Positions 1-13,400 of a DNA stretch of 64,000 bases are shown here, one piece after another. This DNA comes from Galaxea fascicularis. Lineage: Eukaryota > Cnidaria > Anthozoa > Scleractinia > Euphylliidae. Below the pieces are notes generated by a model. That model was not told the origin of the DNA, ran no database searches, and saw nothing but the letters and a program-made list of their open reading frames with translations. Position numbers and translations under genes: made by a program. The first letter of the stretch is position 1. Each line of letters opens with the position of its first letter. The DNA is taken from contig OX419342.1 of the NCBI GenBank assembly GCA_948470475.1, forward strand, positions 4,755,701 through 4,819,700, in the 5' to 3' direction.

Positions 1-3000
1 CCGGATGCACAATCTCTCATCATAGCTATTACTAATGGCCATTACTCCTGACTGTCCCTAAATAAAGCTCACGTCGATTCGAGCGAATCCGTCGAAGAAA
101 CTGCGCAACTCTAGAGCTCCTGCGTTGCTGTGTTTAGGAGATCAATCTGCAAGGATTGTTCTAGAGACAAGCTTGTTTGGAACTGATATTTTACAATTCG
201 CCATGTGTGATCGTCAACTTTACTTAACAGAGTCAATAAGTAATGTCAATTCTATTAGCGAAAGCTTAACTCTCGTCATCATATTGAACTAAAAATTTGC
301 GAGTGTATTTTCGCTGTACGTAGAAATACGTACGAATTTTACAGTTTGAACAAAGTTATTGTAAAGAAATTAGAACATTCTGAACATACTGCCAATCTCG
401 TGTCACGATTTTCTCTTCCCTTGGTCGAAAATGACAATTGAATCATTTCCAAAGGTACGCCCAATATCGAGAGTCAATATAGGATTCAAAGATTTCAATA
501 GAAAATCAATTACTGCTGTTAATCCACTTTTCACCTCTTAGAGTTGTATATTCTTTATTTTATGTTTTTCACCTTTTGTGACCTGTGTGGCTGCGATGGT
601 CTGGGAACATTTTCAAAAATGCGGGACGAAGCGTGCGCAGTTGCTGCTGAGTTCAGCAAGTTTTTCAAGCCGTCAATTCGTCTGTCGCGTTTAAACCTCC
701 CATCCGGTTTTAATAGCCGGCGTCCGGATTATAAGTGACATTTCTGCTAACGATAACACTCCACTGCCTATTGTGTGAGCCCTATAATTATCTCATTTAG
801 AATACTGTCAAAGTCGTGATTAACTCATTTACTAAGTTAAACACCACGCAATGCTTTTACGAAAGTTAAGAAAAAGTCCTTGCGATCCAAGAGGCTCAAT
901 GAACTTAAATCGAGTAGGAGTATCGTAGTCAACTGCAGGACACCCAGGATGAGGAGACAGCCAATTTTAATACTCCCCCTGGATGGGATGGCAGTTCATC
1001 ACAGGATACCCAGCGTAAAGTGACTTACGAATAGCACAACAACAGATTACCCTGGTAATGCCCAGTTTGAAACCTCAATAAGGCAAGGCGATATTGAGCA
1101 TAGTCTCTTTGTATGCCTACAAACTCAGTTTCACCTCGATTCAAACACGTTCAGATAAAAAGTACGATCTGCTAATCTCTAGTTCATGTCCTTTTAGCAG
1201 AATTTACAACACCAGATCTTAGAACAAATCGAGCCATCCAACGTTTATTCCTCTGCATATTCTCGTGTCATAGCCACCCCGGCGCTAAAGCCTTTACTAA
1301 TCTTAAGTCACTGAAGTAGTGTAGTTAAGAGCATTTGTCAAATAATTTGAGCGTTGTTGTGATACCCAAGGATAAAATAATGAATGAAGGAAGTTCGATA
1401 GTGTGTATTTTTTTCCCTTTCAATGGACCTCACTCTTGGAGCGATTCTAGCAGAGAGAGGAAGGGAACTAAAAACAGCTGCCAGGAGTTGTTGATAACTG
1501 AACCGTCAGTTTCTCTCCTCTCTCTTTTCCTTTCCTTGGTTTACGATTGTAAGCATCACCAATGAAAGAGTACTTAATATACCTGAGTGTGTTGCAGCCA
1601 TTTGACGACAGTTTTTTTTTTTTTTTTTTTATCTTGTGCTTGGTTGTAAACAGTAATAACCACTCACTCAAACGCTTCAGAGTTGATATCACAGACCAAA
1701 GCGTTTTGTCTGTTATGCGTTGTATTCCGAGAGAGAAACTCAACCATTTTTTACCAATATTCAACTCTAAAGTGCCTCGTAAGTGTCTTATGACGCAGAG
1801 GTATAATACCGTTCATTGGTTCGTTTCGTCTCCAGTGACGTACCATCTTCTGTATTGACTAAGTGATATGGGCGTTTGCCAGGAACTCAATTATTTAGCT
1901 TGTGGCCAAGGTAGCAGACAAACATTGCACTAGGAGCACAAGTTCTTCTAGAGGCAGTGCTTAAAAAGGGCAACATAATTTATATATTGAGCGTGTTTTT
2001 CAAAAGCAAATCTGGTTGTGACAAGGTAAGTGTATTTACGAAATGTAGCAAAACTACATGGTAGTATTTCACCCAGCCACTTTAGGAAGAAAAAAGAAAA
2101 CAAGTTAGCCAGAGCAATTCTTTGTTGTTGCACAGAGATGCCTTGAACACCGTTGGCTCTCTCTTTTGATGTTTTCAGTTGTATCGTTTGCTAGTCAAAA
2201 ATTTGCAGCAGAAGCATTTGGTAATGGTTTCTCGATGTCATTGTTAACAGCTCGCTACTCTGTTTTTATCAGAAATTAGTAATAGTTGTTACACATGTGA
2301 GGTGTTTGTCTTGCTGAGGGAAGAAAAACTCCTGGTTTGTAATTCTCCTCGATTAAATATCTGTTGGCAGTAATCCAATTTTAAATCGTTAGTGGTTTTA
2401 CAACTACTAGAAAGATTTGACACACGTGTGTTCCACCGTTTCATTCGCTCTTTAGCTTGTTATACCTTTGTGGTTCCGAACCGTTATGTTGTCACTTGAA
2501 AACAAAACAGAATATTTTCTTGTTAGTACTCACCACTAGATATGCATACTAAACGGTATCCTGCGTAGCATCTAGGGATCTTTAACTAAAACTACATGGT
2601 TTAAAAATGGATCCATTTTTTTTGTCACGACGCTCTACTTCGGGGGTCGATGCTGACGACCCTAAAGTGTGCTGTGTAGTTAACCTCACATAAAATATAT
2701 GGGAAGACCTGGAAGTTGGGCAAAGGCCATACCTTGAAAGACAATTATTGCACAAGTCATTGGGTGTTTACCCAGTAATGGCGAACAATTAACAAACGGA
2801 ATTGCTGGAAGGCAGGTTGCGATTACGCAAGTGCAAAATTCAAATGCTTACAAAGCACCTAAACACCTTTTATTACGGAGTAAAGCGATTCTCGCGTGTA
2901 CATATATTGGTTATGCATGGATAGTGTGGCGCTTCTTTGACTGAAATGAGGGAAAATTCGCGACGGTGTTCGATAGCTCGAACCTGAAATTAGACCAAAA

Positions 3001-5934
3001 CAACTGGTGATTGAGCTTGTAAAGGGCGTAGATTGGAGAAGACGCCAGAAAGACTGGTCTTGTTTTTGAAACATTGCTGGTCGCGGCTTCGAGCATTTTC
3101 TGGTTCCAGTTTGTAGGACTCTACCGGAATCAGTAGTACTGGAAGAGTGGGGAGTTCAAGTGACAGAAACTTAATGCTGAGCCTATAGCGAGGGCTTGGC
3201 AGATCCCTGAACTCAGAACCAGTGATTTCTCAGCGGAACTGAGGTAACCTGTTTTTATTAGCGCAAAAATTTGAGCCGCCAAAAGCTCTCAATTATCTGA
3301 TAAACAACCCGCGTTAGCAGTAAGAGCTAAACAAATTGCAGTTAAACATAACCTGTTACAAGGTGTAAATTGATTTCAATTAATAGAATGGAATAGAATA
3401 CATTGAATTTGGCAGTGTAGCTCTATCCAGTTTCATGACAAAATAACAGTTTCGATTTGTCCAGCTTTCGTTCGCTTCGTTGAAGAAAAGTCAGTTTTGT
3501 GTGATGAAGGAATTGGTATGGTCTGTCTGTCAAAGTCAAAGCGAAAACTAAAACAGCAATTTGTTTGGACCTTTTCCTCGTGGGACGCCAGGTGCATTAC
3601 CAAATAGCATCAAAGATCCCGTATACAAGGCTGGAGTCATGCACAGTTCTGTGCGTGATAAAATTACATGTTTAGAACACGTGCTTCTCTTCCGGTTCGG
3701 TCTTGTTCCCGCTAAGAAATGACCAGCGGGGATAATTGTTCGCATGAGTAGAGGCATTTTAAGAAATGTTTGCCGGATATTTTGGGGTGCGGCTCTAGTG
3801 GACGGAGCTAAATCCTCATCTCGTACCTATGACTTCTTCCATTGAAGCTAAGGAGAATACAGCTATGTATCACAGATCTAGTGAGAAATAAGCCTAGGCG
3901 TAAAATAAACCAAGGCGCCAAATGCAGTGGCACGCGATCCATTGTTCGTTTACGCGCGTTCCCGCGTGTTTTTCATTTCATTACTCATTGATATTCCACG
4001 AGGGCAAGTAACGTTTGGCTGACTGCGTGTTAATTATGAGCAACGCCTCACAGCATGATTCTTTTTATTATATTCTACACAAAAATATATTTTAACATGC
4101 TTTTAATTTACAGCTAATCTTACGGATCACTTATTGTAACTGAATTTTGATTACGGCTATAAATTAATTAACATTTTCTTCCGCACCGAGTTTGTTTTTG
4201 TCTGGAATGGACCACTCACCTTCTTCATAATTGCCTGTATTGCCATAATTGCCATAATTGCCATCAACTACTGGACAAGCAACGCCGAAAATGTGTACAC
4301 GAGTGCTCCGTTACTTATTTACCTAGTCAACCTGCACTGAGCAATGCTACAGGAAAGTAATCGAAGAAACTCAGTTTTGGTAAAGTGGTCGCCCTTCAGT
4401 GATTTCGTCGTCTTTAAGCCCCTTTAGAGCTTTCAGTCGCTCGTTAAGTTTCCAGCCAAGAGACTAAAATTAGCTTTCATGATGGTCATCTTTAATTCAT
4501 GATTTCATCTACGAAATTTAAAACAAATGCACTAATGTAATAAACAGGTTACCCTGCATTACAGGCAATTATTTTTCCCGTTTTCCAGGCTATGGATAGG
4601 TTAATCATATAACTAAAACTAAATTCTGGAATCTGATTGGTTGTCATTAGTGTACACGTCATGTCTGAGTAATTGGACAGTGTGTAAATTTTCCATCTCA
4701 AGTTTTGTTATAGATATGATTAAGCAAATCGTATACTTGCGATTTTGTTTATCACTTGTATCACAGACTGAATTGAACTCCACTCAGTCCTATCACCACT
4801 ATGTATCGTAGGAACGTTGTGCTTAAGAGCTTTTATTTGACTGATTACACCTAGTTGTTTCTTGGACAAACTGAGGGAAAATCAGAGGTACATTACGTGG
4901 AGTACATTTTGACTCACTGGGGGTGTAGTGGATATGATTTGTCCACGCCCTGTACCTCTCCGTACAACGTTTCCCAGCCGATAGATAAGAACCACCTTAC
5001 TTTACAAACAAAGCACTAATTTCGCAGCACTGAGTGATAATGAAGCTGTAAGATAAAACTGTAAATGATATACAAATCCTTAAGTGATACAAGGGTAAAA
5101 CTGGATCAAAATCAACTTAAGTTCGGCTTTGGCCTTTGTCGCCATGATAACCTGAGGCAAATTGTGTCTTTAACTCGTCTTTCATTTGCTTCTTACATGA
5201 GTGAATATTCAGCATTCCGTTTTGAAAATTTAGACATGTGTTTTATGAAGAAGGGTTCCAAATACTCGCTCAAAATGTTTGGTGCGAAATTGTCAACTAG
5301 GAGATAAAAATACGTAAATTCAATTGGAACAACAGTTTCTAGTTGTGTACGAGTTTTAAAAAGGGTGGCACAAAATACTCTTGGTCTCTGGTTTGCCATA
5401 GGCTAAAATTCTAGTCAATTTAGGTTGGCAAGCAAACCAAATCTAGATTGTTCTAATTCCCCTTTCTCACAAATTTCATGTAATCTGCATCACAAGAAAA
5501 TTCAATTAGTGGTAGCAGCCATATTCATGTACTGCACATTAGAGAATTAATCAAGACAAACTTAAGAGTTGTCAGGGGTAAGCACCTCAATAGAAATAGA
5601 AATCATGCGCTGAGTTGGTTTTGGCTGAACGGATTTTGAACTGATCCCAGAACTTAACGCCGGTTAGTTTCGCTGCTCCACAAGCCTGAATCTTAGTATT
5701 TGTATCTACCATAACAAGAACTTCTGCTCATTTTGGATAATTCTGCCAACCTTTCATACTCTGCAATCGTCTTCTTTAGTGTCTTAAAGCTATATTATGT
5801 AACAGGATGGTCGCGAGGAAGGAAGACTTATTATACTTTGCTTGATGCCAGTTTCCGTTGGGGTTTCCGACCGGTCAATTATCGGACCATAAGAGGGAAA
5901 TGTTAATGCTTTAGTCACTTGCATGCATAAAGCC
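1..5934. other. Intergenic, no gene recognised
   Basis: Only short chance open frames are present, none with a recognisable domain or coherent splice signals. About 945-1040 resembles 31716-31850: both contain a 'ggatgggatggcag'-like stretch followed by 'cacaggatacccagc', so this is probably an old dispersed repeat fragment. A poly-T run lies near 1611-1630. No promoter or RNA gene could be supported. Confidence 0.6.
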
Positions 5935-6163
5935 CGATCCTCACTTGCGACGCAAGCATAAGCATAAGCTTATGCACTAGCGAGAGTGGCCGTGACATAA
6001 GCATAAGCCTAAGCATAAGAATATCAAATCTTTGCGTTTCCCTTATGCTTATGCCTACGCTTATGTCGCTGTTGTTTCCAGTAAGGACATGATTGATATA
6101 AGCATAGGCATAAGCGTCGTATGCTTGTGATTATGCTTATGCTTGCATCGCAAGTGGGGACCG
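5935..6163. mobile_element. MITE-like inverted-repeat element rich in ATAAGC
   Basis: The left end (cgatcctcacttgcgacgca, from 5935) matches the reverse complement of the right end (6135-6163, cggtccccacttgcgatgca) with few mismatches, giving terminal inverted repeats of about 29 bp. The interior is built from the hexamer ATAAGC and its complement GCTTAT on both sides, so the whole 229 bp can fold on itself. There is no coding capacity. A clear target-site duplication was not found. Confidence 0.75.
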
Positions 6164-9100
6164 AGGTTAAGCAAGCTATACAATAGTAGGCCTTACTACT
6201 CTTCTTTTGCCAAGTTTCCCGGCGTAATAAAACAATTTCTTTTATTATGGATATCTTCCATATAAGTTACTACTTAACTTTCAAGGCGGGTTTTATCGTA
6301 AACCGCAAGCTGTTTCCTTTTCAAGGATTTAACGCGTCCTACAGAAAATCTTAAATCTAACCACTAAATTTGCAAGATTTAACGACGAAATTTAATCACC
6401 GCGATAGAGTTAGGGAGAAAAGCGTTAACCGCTTAATAGTAATACATCCGTTAAAGCGCATACAGGTACTGATAAATGTCAGGTGCAATTAAACTGATGC
6501 CTTCTAGCTTCTTTGGTAAAAAACACACCTAACAAAAAAAGACTGAGCCAAGAAACATTACTTAATTTTCACGTTGTAGTTTAGGGCGCGACATGAGTAA
6601 ATATAAATTTCGTCAACGTTCTGTAGTTGATATTTTAGTTCTACTTTGTCCCACCTGCTTGATTTCACCGCTAAACCATTGCAGCCATAACAGAGGAACC
6701 AACAAGCCAAGGGCAACGCTTCGTCCGATTATCTTGCTCAATGTGCCTGCCTCCCAGCTGAAATGCTGCGCGCCCGCGATTCATGTGACCGCTGAGCTAA
6801 CAATTGCGACTTGGTGAGAGCCGTGTGTCATTTAATTATACCACTGTGAAAGACTGTCGCAAACACTTGTTCCCCGGGATACACAGGGAGTTCCCTTTTA
6901 AATTAAAATATCGACGATGGCGTAGCTAAATCGGGAGACGACGTTTACAGCACAGTTAGGCGCTTATAGAAGAGCAGTATGTGGACCTTGTATTTCAAGT
7001 AAGTGCAGATTTGGTTCATTTTAGACGGAGTTTGCTTACATTTCCCTGAATTTCTTGCCTCGAAAAAGCTGCATACGCTTGGTAGAACAGCTGAACTAAT
7101 TTTGCAAGATGTTTGCATTATGCTTAGGACGTTTGACTAAGCCGCAGAGCAGAGATGCAAGCAACTTCTATTGAATTAATGTTTTTACACGTGTGGTTGC
7201 CCTCTATCACCAAAACAGCCGTTCTGTCCTTCTTGTTTATCTGCCTTTTCTATAAGATTTTAAATTGCAGAGGAAACAGGAAAAAAAATTCTGATCACGT
7301 TTACCTTCGTTAGTCGAATGTAAATTTTTATATTTGTTCGTCGTCGACAGAAATCTTACATTGCTCAAGTGAAATATTAGTTGTGACGGCAATTTCTTCG
7401 CTTGGATTGGCACACGTGTAGAAAACGATTTTTTCATATCTGTCGATGTCTATCTTTTTTTAAATATTGTTTCTTTCTTTATATTGACAATATCTGTCTG
7501 CCGAATCAAAGCTTATGTACGATGTATGAAATTCTGTAGGGAATTCAGTTTTAAAATACAGCATTTCCCAACCGTGTCGTAATTTACGTCGTCTTCCTAC
7601 AAATATTGAACTGGTCGTTGAAAGGAAAGCAGTAGTTTACTAATGATTTGCTCCGTAGCAATGAAAACTCTTGCTGCGGTATAGAAATCCTAATTGAACC
7701 TATCTACAATCGAATGAACTCTGGGAACTTTTAAGATATATTTATCTCTCCAAAAAAGCGCGTACAGTTACAAATTTGGCGCAGTGGCGATGTTCGTTTC
7801 GAGAACATATGCAAATAAAACAACTGCTTTGTTTTCAACGGGGTAATATATTTCCTTGTTCAGAACTTTCATCACCTAACAAACGTTGTTCAATAACTTC
7901 ATTTGCCTCTTGAATGTTCAGCTCGGCGAGCGGTTTGGTAAAACAAAAGCGAGTGAATTTTATTGCGTCCCCATCTCACCCCCAAATAAATTTATTTGCT
8001 CTAAATTTAGGCATCTTAAATGATACTACTCGATGATACAGGATAGAGTGAGAGAACTTCCGTCGACTACTATAATAATTAGCATAACAGCTGGCCCCGA
8101 AGAAATAAAAGGAAAAACAACGTGGGAAATGATATAATGCTCGCATTTGAATGCGAATTCTTGGCACGTGTTTACCGTATCTTCTCGAAGAAACTAACTG
8201 CTGAAGTATGCCGACGGAAAGGGAGTTGCGATGTGAATCAGAAACCTCAGTCTGCATTGTGATCTCAACTTTGCGCGAAGACATAGATGTTATCGATCCT
8301 GCAATATTTATAATGTTTACGATGCCTTCAAAACCTACTAGATAATTCTGGAGCATTTCAAAACTGTGAGATTGTCTTCCTTTGGGGCACTCGAAGTTTA
8401 GTTTAGTTTGAGGTTATATTCAGGTAGTCAGTAGGAGAGGATAAGCATATTTTGATTGAATTCAGTTCAGCTAACTTGATTTCGTTTCAACTAAAAAAAT
8501 TGAGAGAATAGTGTTCGTTTCCTGTTAGGTACAGAGACTATGTCGTGCGGGATTTTACTCATGCATCGTTGAGGCTTCAGAGACCTGCCACCTTTACAAT
8601 AAGAACCACGAGGGAATCGGCCCAGTAGATTGATTCCAGTTTCAGCCTAGCAGGTGCCAAACGCAACTTGAAGTCAAGCGGAGAGCTGCCTCCCCTGAGG
8701 TTTAATTTACGCCGCAGAAAGAAAAACGTATCGGAAAGAGACAAAGAGCTATGTAAAAACAAAATACATTAGCTGCCATTAAAGTGTTTTGCTGACGGCA
8801 AAAATGACGATAGCAAACTTCCTCCCAAAACTACGGAATATACTGTCGACCATACGCTACATAAGGAGATTATTGCGGAGTGCTGAAAGGCATGCAGGAG
8901 GGAGAGTATTTTTATCACTGATGTATCCCATTAACTATTAGACAGTTTGTCAATTTTAGGGTTTGGAATTCTTGAAGACTCTCGCAGATTCCATTTTGAT
9001 TTCGACTCGCAATTAGCTTTACGCGTTAACAGTGTTACAGAAACACCGAATCTCAAAAATGAAATATCGAAAGAAAATAATTCGTTTGCTGATTAAGTCA

Positions 9101-12100
9101 TTTGTGAATATTGTATCCACACACTCAAGAATATTAAAAAGCTTGAAAGCACTAGACACCAAGGTAACGGATCACAGTGTTAATAGCGCCAGAGAATATG
9201 TCGCCCTCCTTCAAATAACATCAATTTCGCCGTGATTTTGCCAATTAATGACGAGCCCCCATTAAAGACGAGACGCGAAAATGGTCATTCTCGAATTTTA
9301 TAGCCTTTTAAGGACACAGATCCCCGTTGAATTGTGCTTGGAACTAAAGTGATGAGGTAAAGAATGAGTTTTATACACAATCATTGAACACGTCAAAACA
9401 TGGAAACAAGTAAGAAAGGGTATTTATTTTTTAATCGTTTTCCGGTTTGAGCAAACAAAACATCATTTATGAGCGCAACTTCCTTTCAGTCAAACTCAAT
9501 ATGTCAGTTAGTAATCGAATATTCATGGATAAGTCACTAAAATTGGCAAGTTATTTTGAAAAAATAAGTGAAAAGTGATCGCCCGCCGTCCTTTAGCGCT
9601 GCTGTATCCAAATACCCCGCTAACTTCTGTTAGTCACACGCATTTGATTGAAAGTTTTATTTATAGCGAACCTTACAGGAAAGAAAAGAGATTTGGCTTT
9701 TTCATTTTGTTGTAAGAACGTTAATCTTAAATTCACGTGGGATTTTAAGATGATATGCGCTCATTCAAAGAGGAGTAGAACGTTCTTCTCCAATGTTACG
9801 TCATTTGTTAAAACACGCATGATAACGTAAAACGATTTTTGTTCCTGTGTCTTCAGAAAACTACAACATTTATTGCAAGCAATTCTCTATAAAGCATCGA
9901 GTATCTCTACGTTACGTCCAGTATTTCATTAGTGTCAAAGGTATCAAAAGTCTTGAGAATTGGATCAAAATTTTAATAACCTAGTAATGTGCAATGTGAT
10001 TGTAGTCACTTGTCAATACTTCAGGACAATATGAATGTAAATATTTTACTATTTTCTTAAAGAAATCTTTGAAAACACATCGGCAGTGTGGTTCGTATGA
10101 TTAACGGTGTGTACCATGCGTTTTGCAGACGGTTTTCATTTATTTTCCGTATTGTTTCTGGTTGGGAAGGAACTTTCATTCAATTTAATTCAGTACTTAG
10201 CTGGTAAAAATTCGCTGTACTAAATGTTCAAAAGTAGAATTTAGTAGATAGTTTAAAGGAACACGTTGCTAGGAGAGGATAGGTCTTCAAAGAACATTTT
10301 ATTCAACGAGATAGAAGGAATTATTAGCTTATATTTCTAAAGGGAAAACGATAAAGGAAAGTTACTGATTTTTTTTCTCCATGGAAACGTTGGAGTAACA
10401 GATACACTTCCTTTATAATGTGTACAGAGCACTTAAAACTACTTGCCAATCAGATTTCACATATTCTCCTATCTTATCATTCGTACTTTTATGTGTACAC
10501 GCCATTGTTTTGTCGATTTCCTAAATGATTATTTTGAAGAGAAATTCTGTTTGTCAGATTGATTCGTTGTAACCTTGATAGGTTGTTTCTGTTTACATAG
10601 CCGGCTAAAAGTTTTGACAACTGGGCACAACGCAGATTTGTTTATTCCCACCCACCAAAACTAATATACATGTTTTTGCCTTGGACTCACTAAATAACTG
10701 GGGAATGGTTCATAATGACACCGCGTGGGACGAAAATACTGATGAAACAACTTCGGAGTTCTAAACTGTATCCCGCAAAAGAATCGAAGTGAAACACTCT
10801 TGCTTCTCGCCAAATATGCCGTGCTTTTTATTTACAATCTTTTTAACCTCCGACCCACGGCAAAGTGGTATAAACATTTGCATCAACATGGATGACTTGT
10901 GCGCATGCTTGTAAGTTTGCTCGTTTGCTCCAAGTTCGGTCTGTTTGAAATTTTAGTATTCCTTTGCTAGAAAAGTATTTGCATGATGCATTTAACGCCA
11001 TTAAGCTTTGTGGTATGTTGCAATTACAACCAATGCCATGTAACTAGAAAGGAAGGAAGAAAGGAAATGAAGAATAGCACCTTAAACACTTCTCGAGGCA
11101 AGTCGTCCGCCGCGGCTTCCGGAACAGAAGCGATAAAATATAATGAAATTACCTCTAATGACAGGGATAATTAAATGTCCAAGACCGTCCATCAAGTAGC
11201 AACGCAACGAACGCTAAAAGCTGGAAGAGATGCAGGAGTTGGTTGAAAATTCACCTGAGTTTTTCCCAAACAATGTTTCAAGAAAAAAGCAGAAAGAAGC
11301 GAGCAAAGCTCGAGGCACTTTTTGGCGGGAAACTTTCGCAGCTGCACAGCGTGTGGCGGGCATTTGTGAGCATGAGCTGAAAACCTGGGCAGACAGTCAG
11401 CGGACGGCAAACAAGATTTACAAAGTCGGTTTCGGTTTTCGTTGATTTCGGTTGATTTGAGACTGAACGATGCGAATGGAATCTTGATGAGTTTGGAGTC
11501 GGGAAATTAAGAGCAACGAGATCAGTAAGTTGATCCCGGGTTTGTATATCATCTCATTCGTTTAACATATATAGGATAATAAGGTCTGATTGGGAAAGTT
11601 ATCTATCTCTTGGAGTTTTAGGTTTCATTCCAAATCAACAGATGAAATAGAGATTAAGCCGAGATTAAATTTACGGTCGCTAGAATACGTTTTTATCGGC
11701 ATTTTATCGGAACAAAATCTCACGGATTGGTTGAAGATATTTCTACCTTTCTTAATGTTCACGAACTTTTACAATACAAAGTCTATTGTTCTAGAAATGG
11801 ACATGTTCCTTTTCATAAAATACAAACAATCCTGGCAAACGAATTAAACGAGTTAAAGGTTATGCACACAATTGATGTTTGGGAGTAGCTTAAACATAAA
11901 CGGTTTTCGCTATCATCTGCAACAGAAGTGAATGAGAAATTAGCAGGCACGTTTCTCGCCATTTCGTCGCAAGCCGTTTAAACGAGCTTCAATTTAAAAT
12001 GATGGCGGGTGTCCATTGCTGTTGTTTTGCAGAGCGTGTGGTCTCTTCTATATCCAAACATGCATAGTTTAGCGAGATTTGCCACCAAGGTCGAGCTAAA

Positions 12101-13400
12101 ATTCGTGCAAACTTCAAATACCAAGGGTAGGTATAAGCCAGCTTTAAGGTCAAAACACTGATTCTTTTTCACTGAAGAGTTTCACGAGAAGCGCTTCAAA
12201 CAATCTATTGTTTCTTCGCAAATTGAATTTGACCATGTACGTAAGCTTATTTACAAATTAAAACTTGATGCCATCATCAAATAACGACCTAGCAATTCAT
12301 TACGAGGTGTGTTCATTAGCTGAACTTACTTGAAAAAAGCCAGAACTGAACCGGACAATTTGAAACACATGTCAATTTTGCATTGTTTTCGAAACACTGT
12401 ATACTGATCGATTTAACAAGGAAACAATTACGTTTTTTTAATGCGCATTCCCTGTTTTGACAACCAAACTTTGGTTTGTTAGTATTGCTTTTGTATAAAA
12501 ATATTATCATTTGTGAGTTTGCACCTTTCTCAGACAGACGCTCACCTCTTCATTATGACTTTAAAAAAAACCAGAATAAAACCACATTGTTTACTAAGAC
12601 CCCTGGTGATCGAGATTTCTATTTCCGAAGCAGACGTGAAAACTCCTTAATTAGCAGTTTGTTTCGCAACAAAATTTATTTCCTGAATCATTCATTTGAA
12701 AATGCAACCACGACAATTATCATTCAGAAAACGGTATTCGCGAATTGAGTCCTTTAATACTTCCAGTCACACGACCTGTTTGTAATCACGTGACACTGAC
12801 ACATTCTGAAATAGCTCTCAAAGTCTAATCGACACTTGTGAATTTCAAAACAATCTCGCGCGAATCAGGTCAAAGCAGGGTCGCATCTCATCAAATATTC
12901 GTAGGGGATTTTTTCAGTTGTAAATGCAGTTAGAAGAAATTATTAGACAACGTTACAAATCATCGCTTTCTTTAAGTTTTTTTTTCTCGCAATGGCATGG
13001 TTTCTCCCGGACCACCGTGCTTGCACTCGACACGATACCAGTCCTGGTATAGATTCACGTCATTTGCGGGCGTTTAGCGAAGCCGGAAAGTCTGTTTATC
13101 GTCAAAATTAATGATCATTAATCCAAGACGAACATTTTTGGTTGATATCTGCTGAAGATAACGATCGGAAAAATATCGCGTAATCTCGTGTATAGACCAT
13201 AATTGGATGCGAAAAGAAACCAACTTGAGGTGGAAATAGAGCTGTTTGGTTACAAGAACGCCTGTATTCTCTAAAGCCTCTGTATACCACGCGTGTCAGT
13301 GAGTGTTTCTTCGAATTCCTGATCTAGTAACGCACTCGAGGACCAGCAGTTGACCAACAAGAATCTACTTATTTCGATGCAGTGCGAAATCAAATGGAGT
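6164..13400. other. Intergenic, no gene recognised
   Basis: The longest open frame is on the minus strand at 7976-8356 (126 codons). It has no recognisable motif and biased, low-complexity composition towards its end. Nothing else supports a gene. Distal regulatory DNA for the downstream Delta gene could lie here but cannot be shown from this sequence alone. Confidence 0.5.

Noticed and set aside
7976..8356. A 126-codon minus-strand frame
   Set aside because: It is the longest in the left third, but no motif, homologue or clear splice context was recognised and its end is low in complexity.
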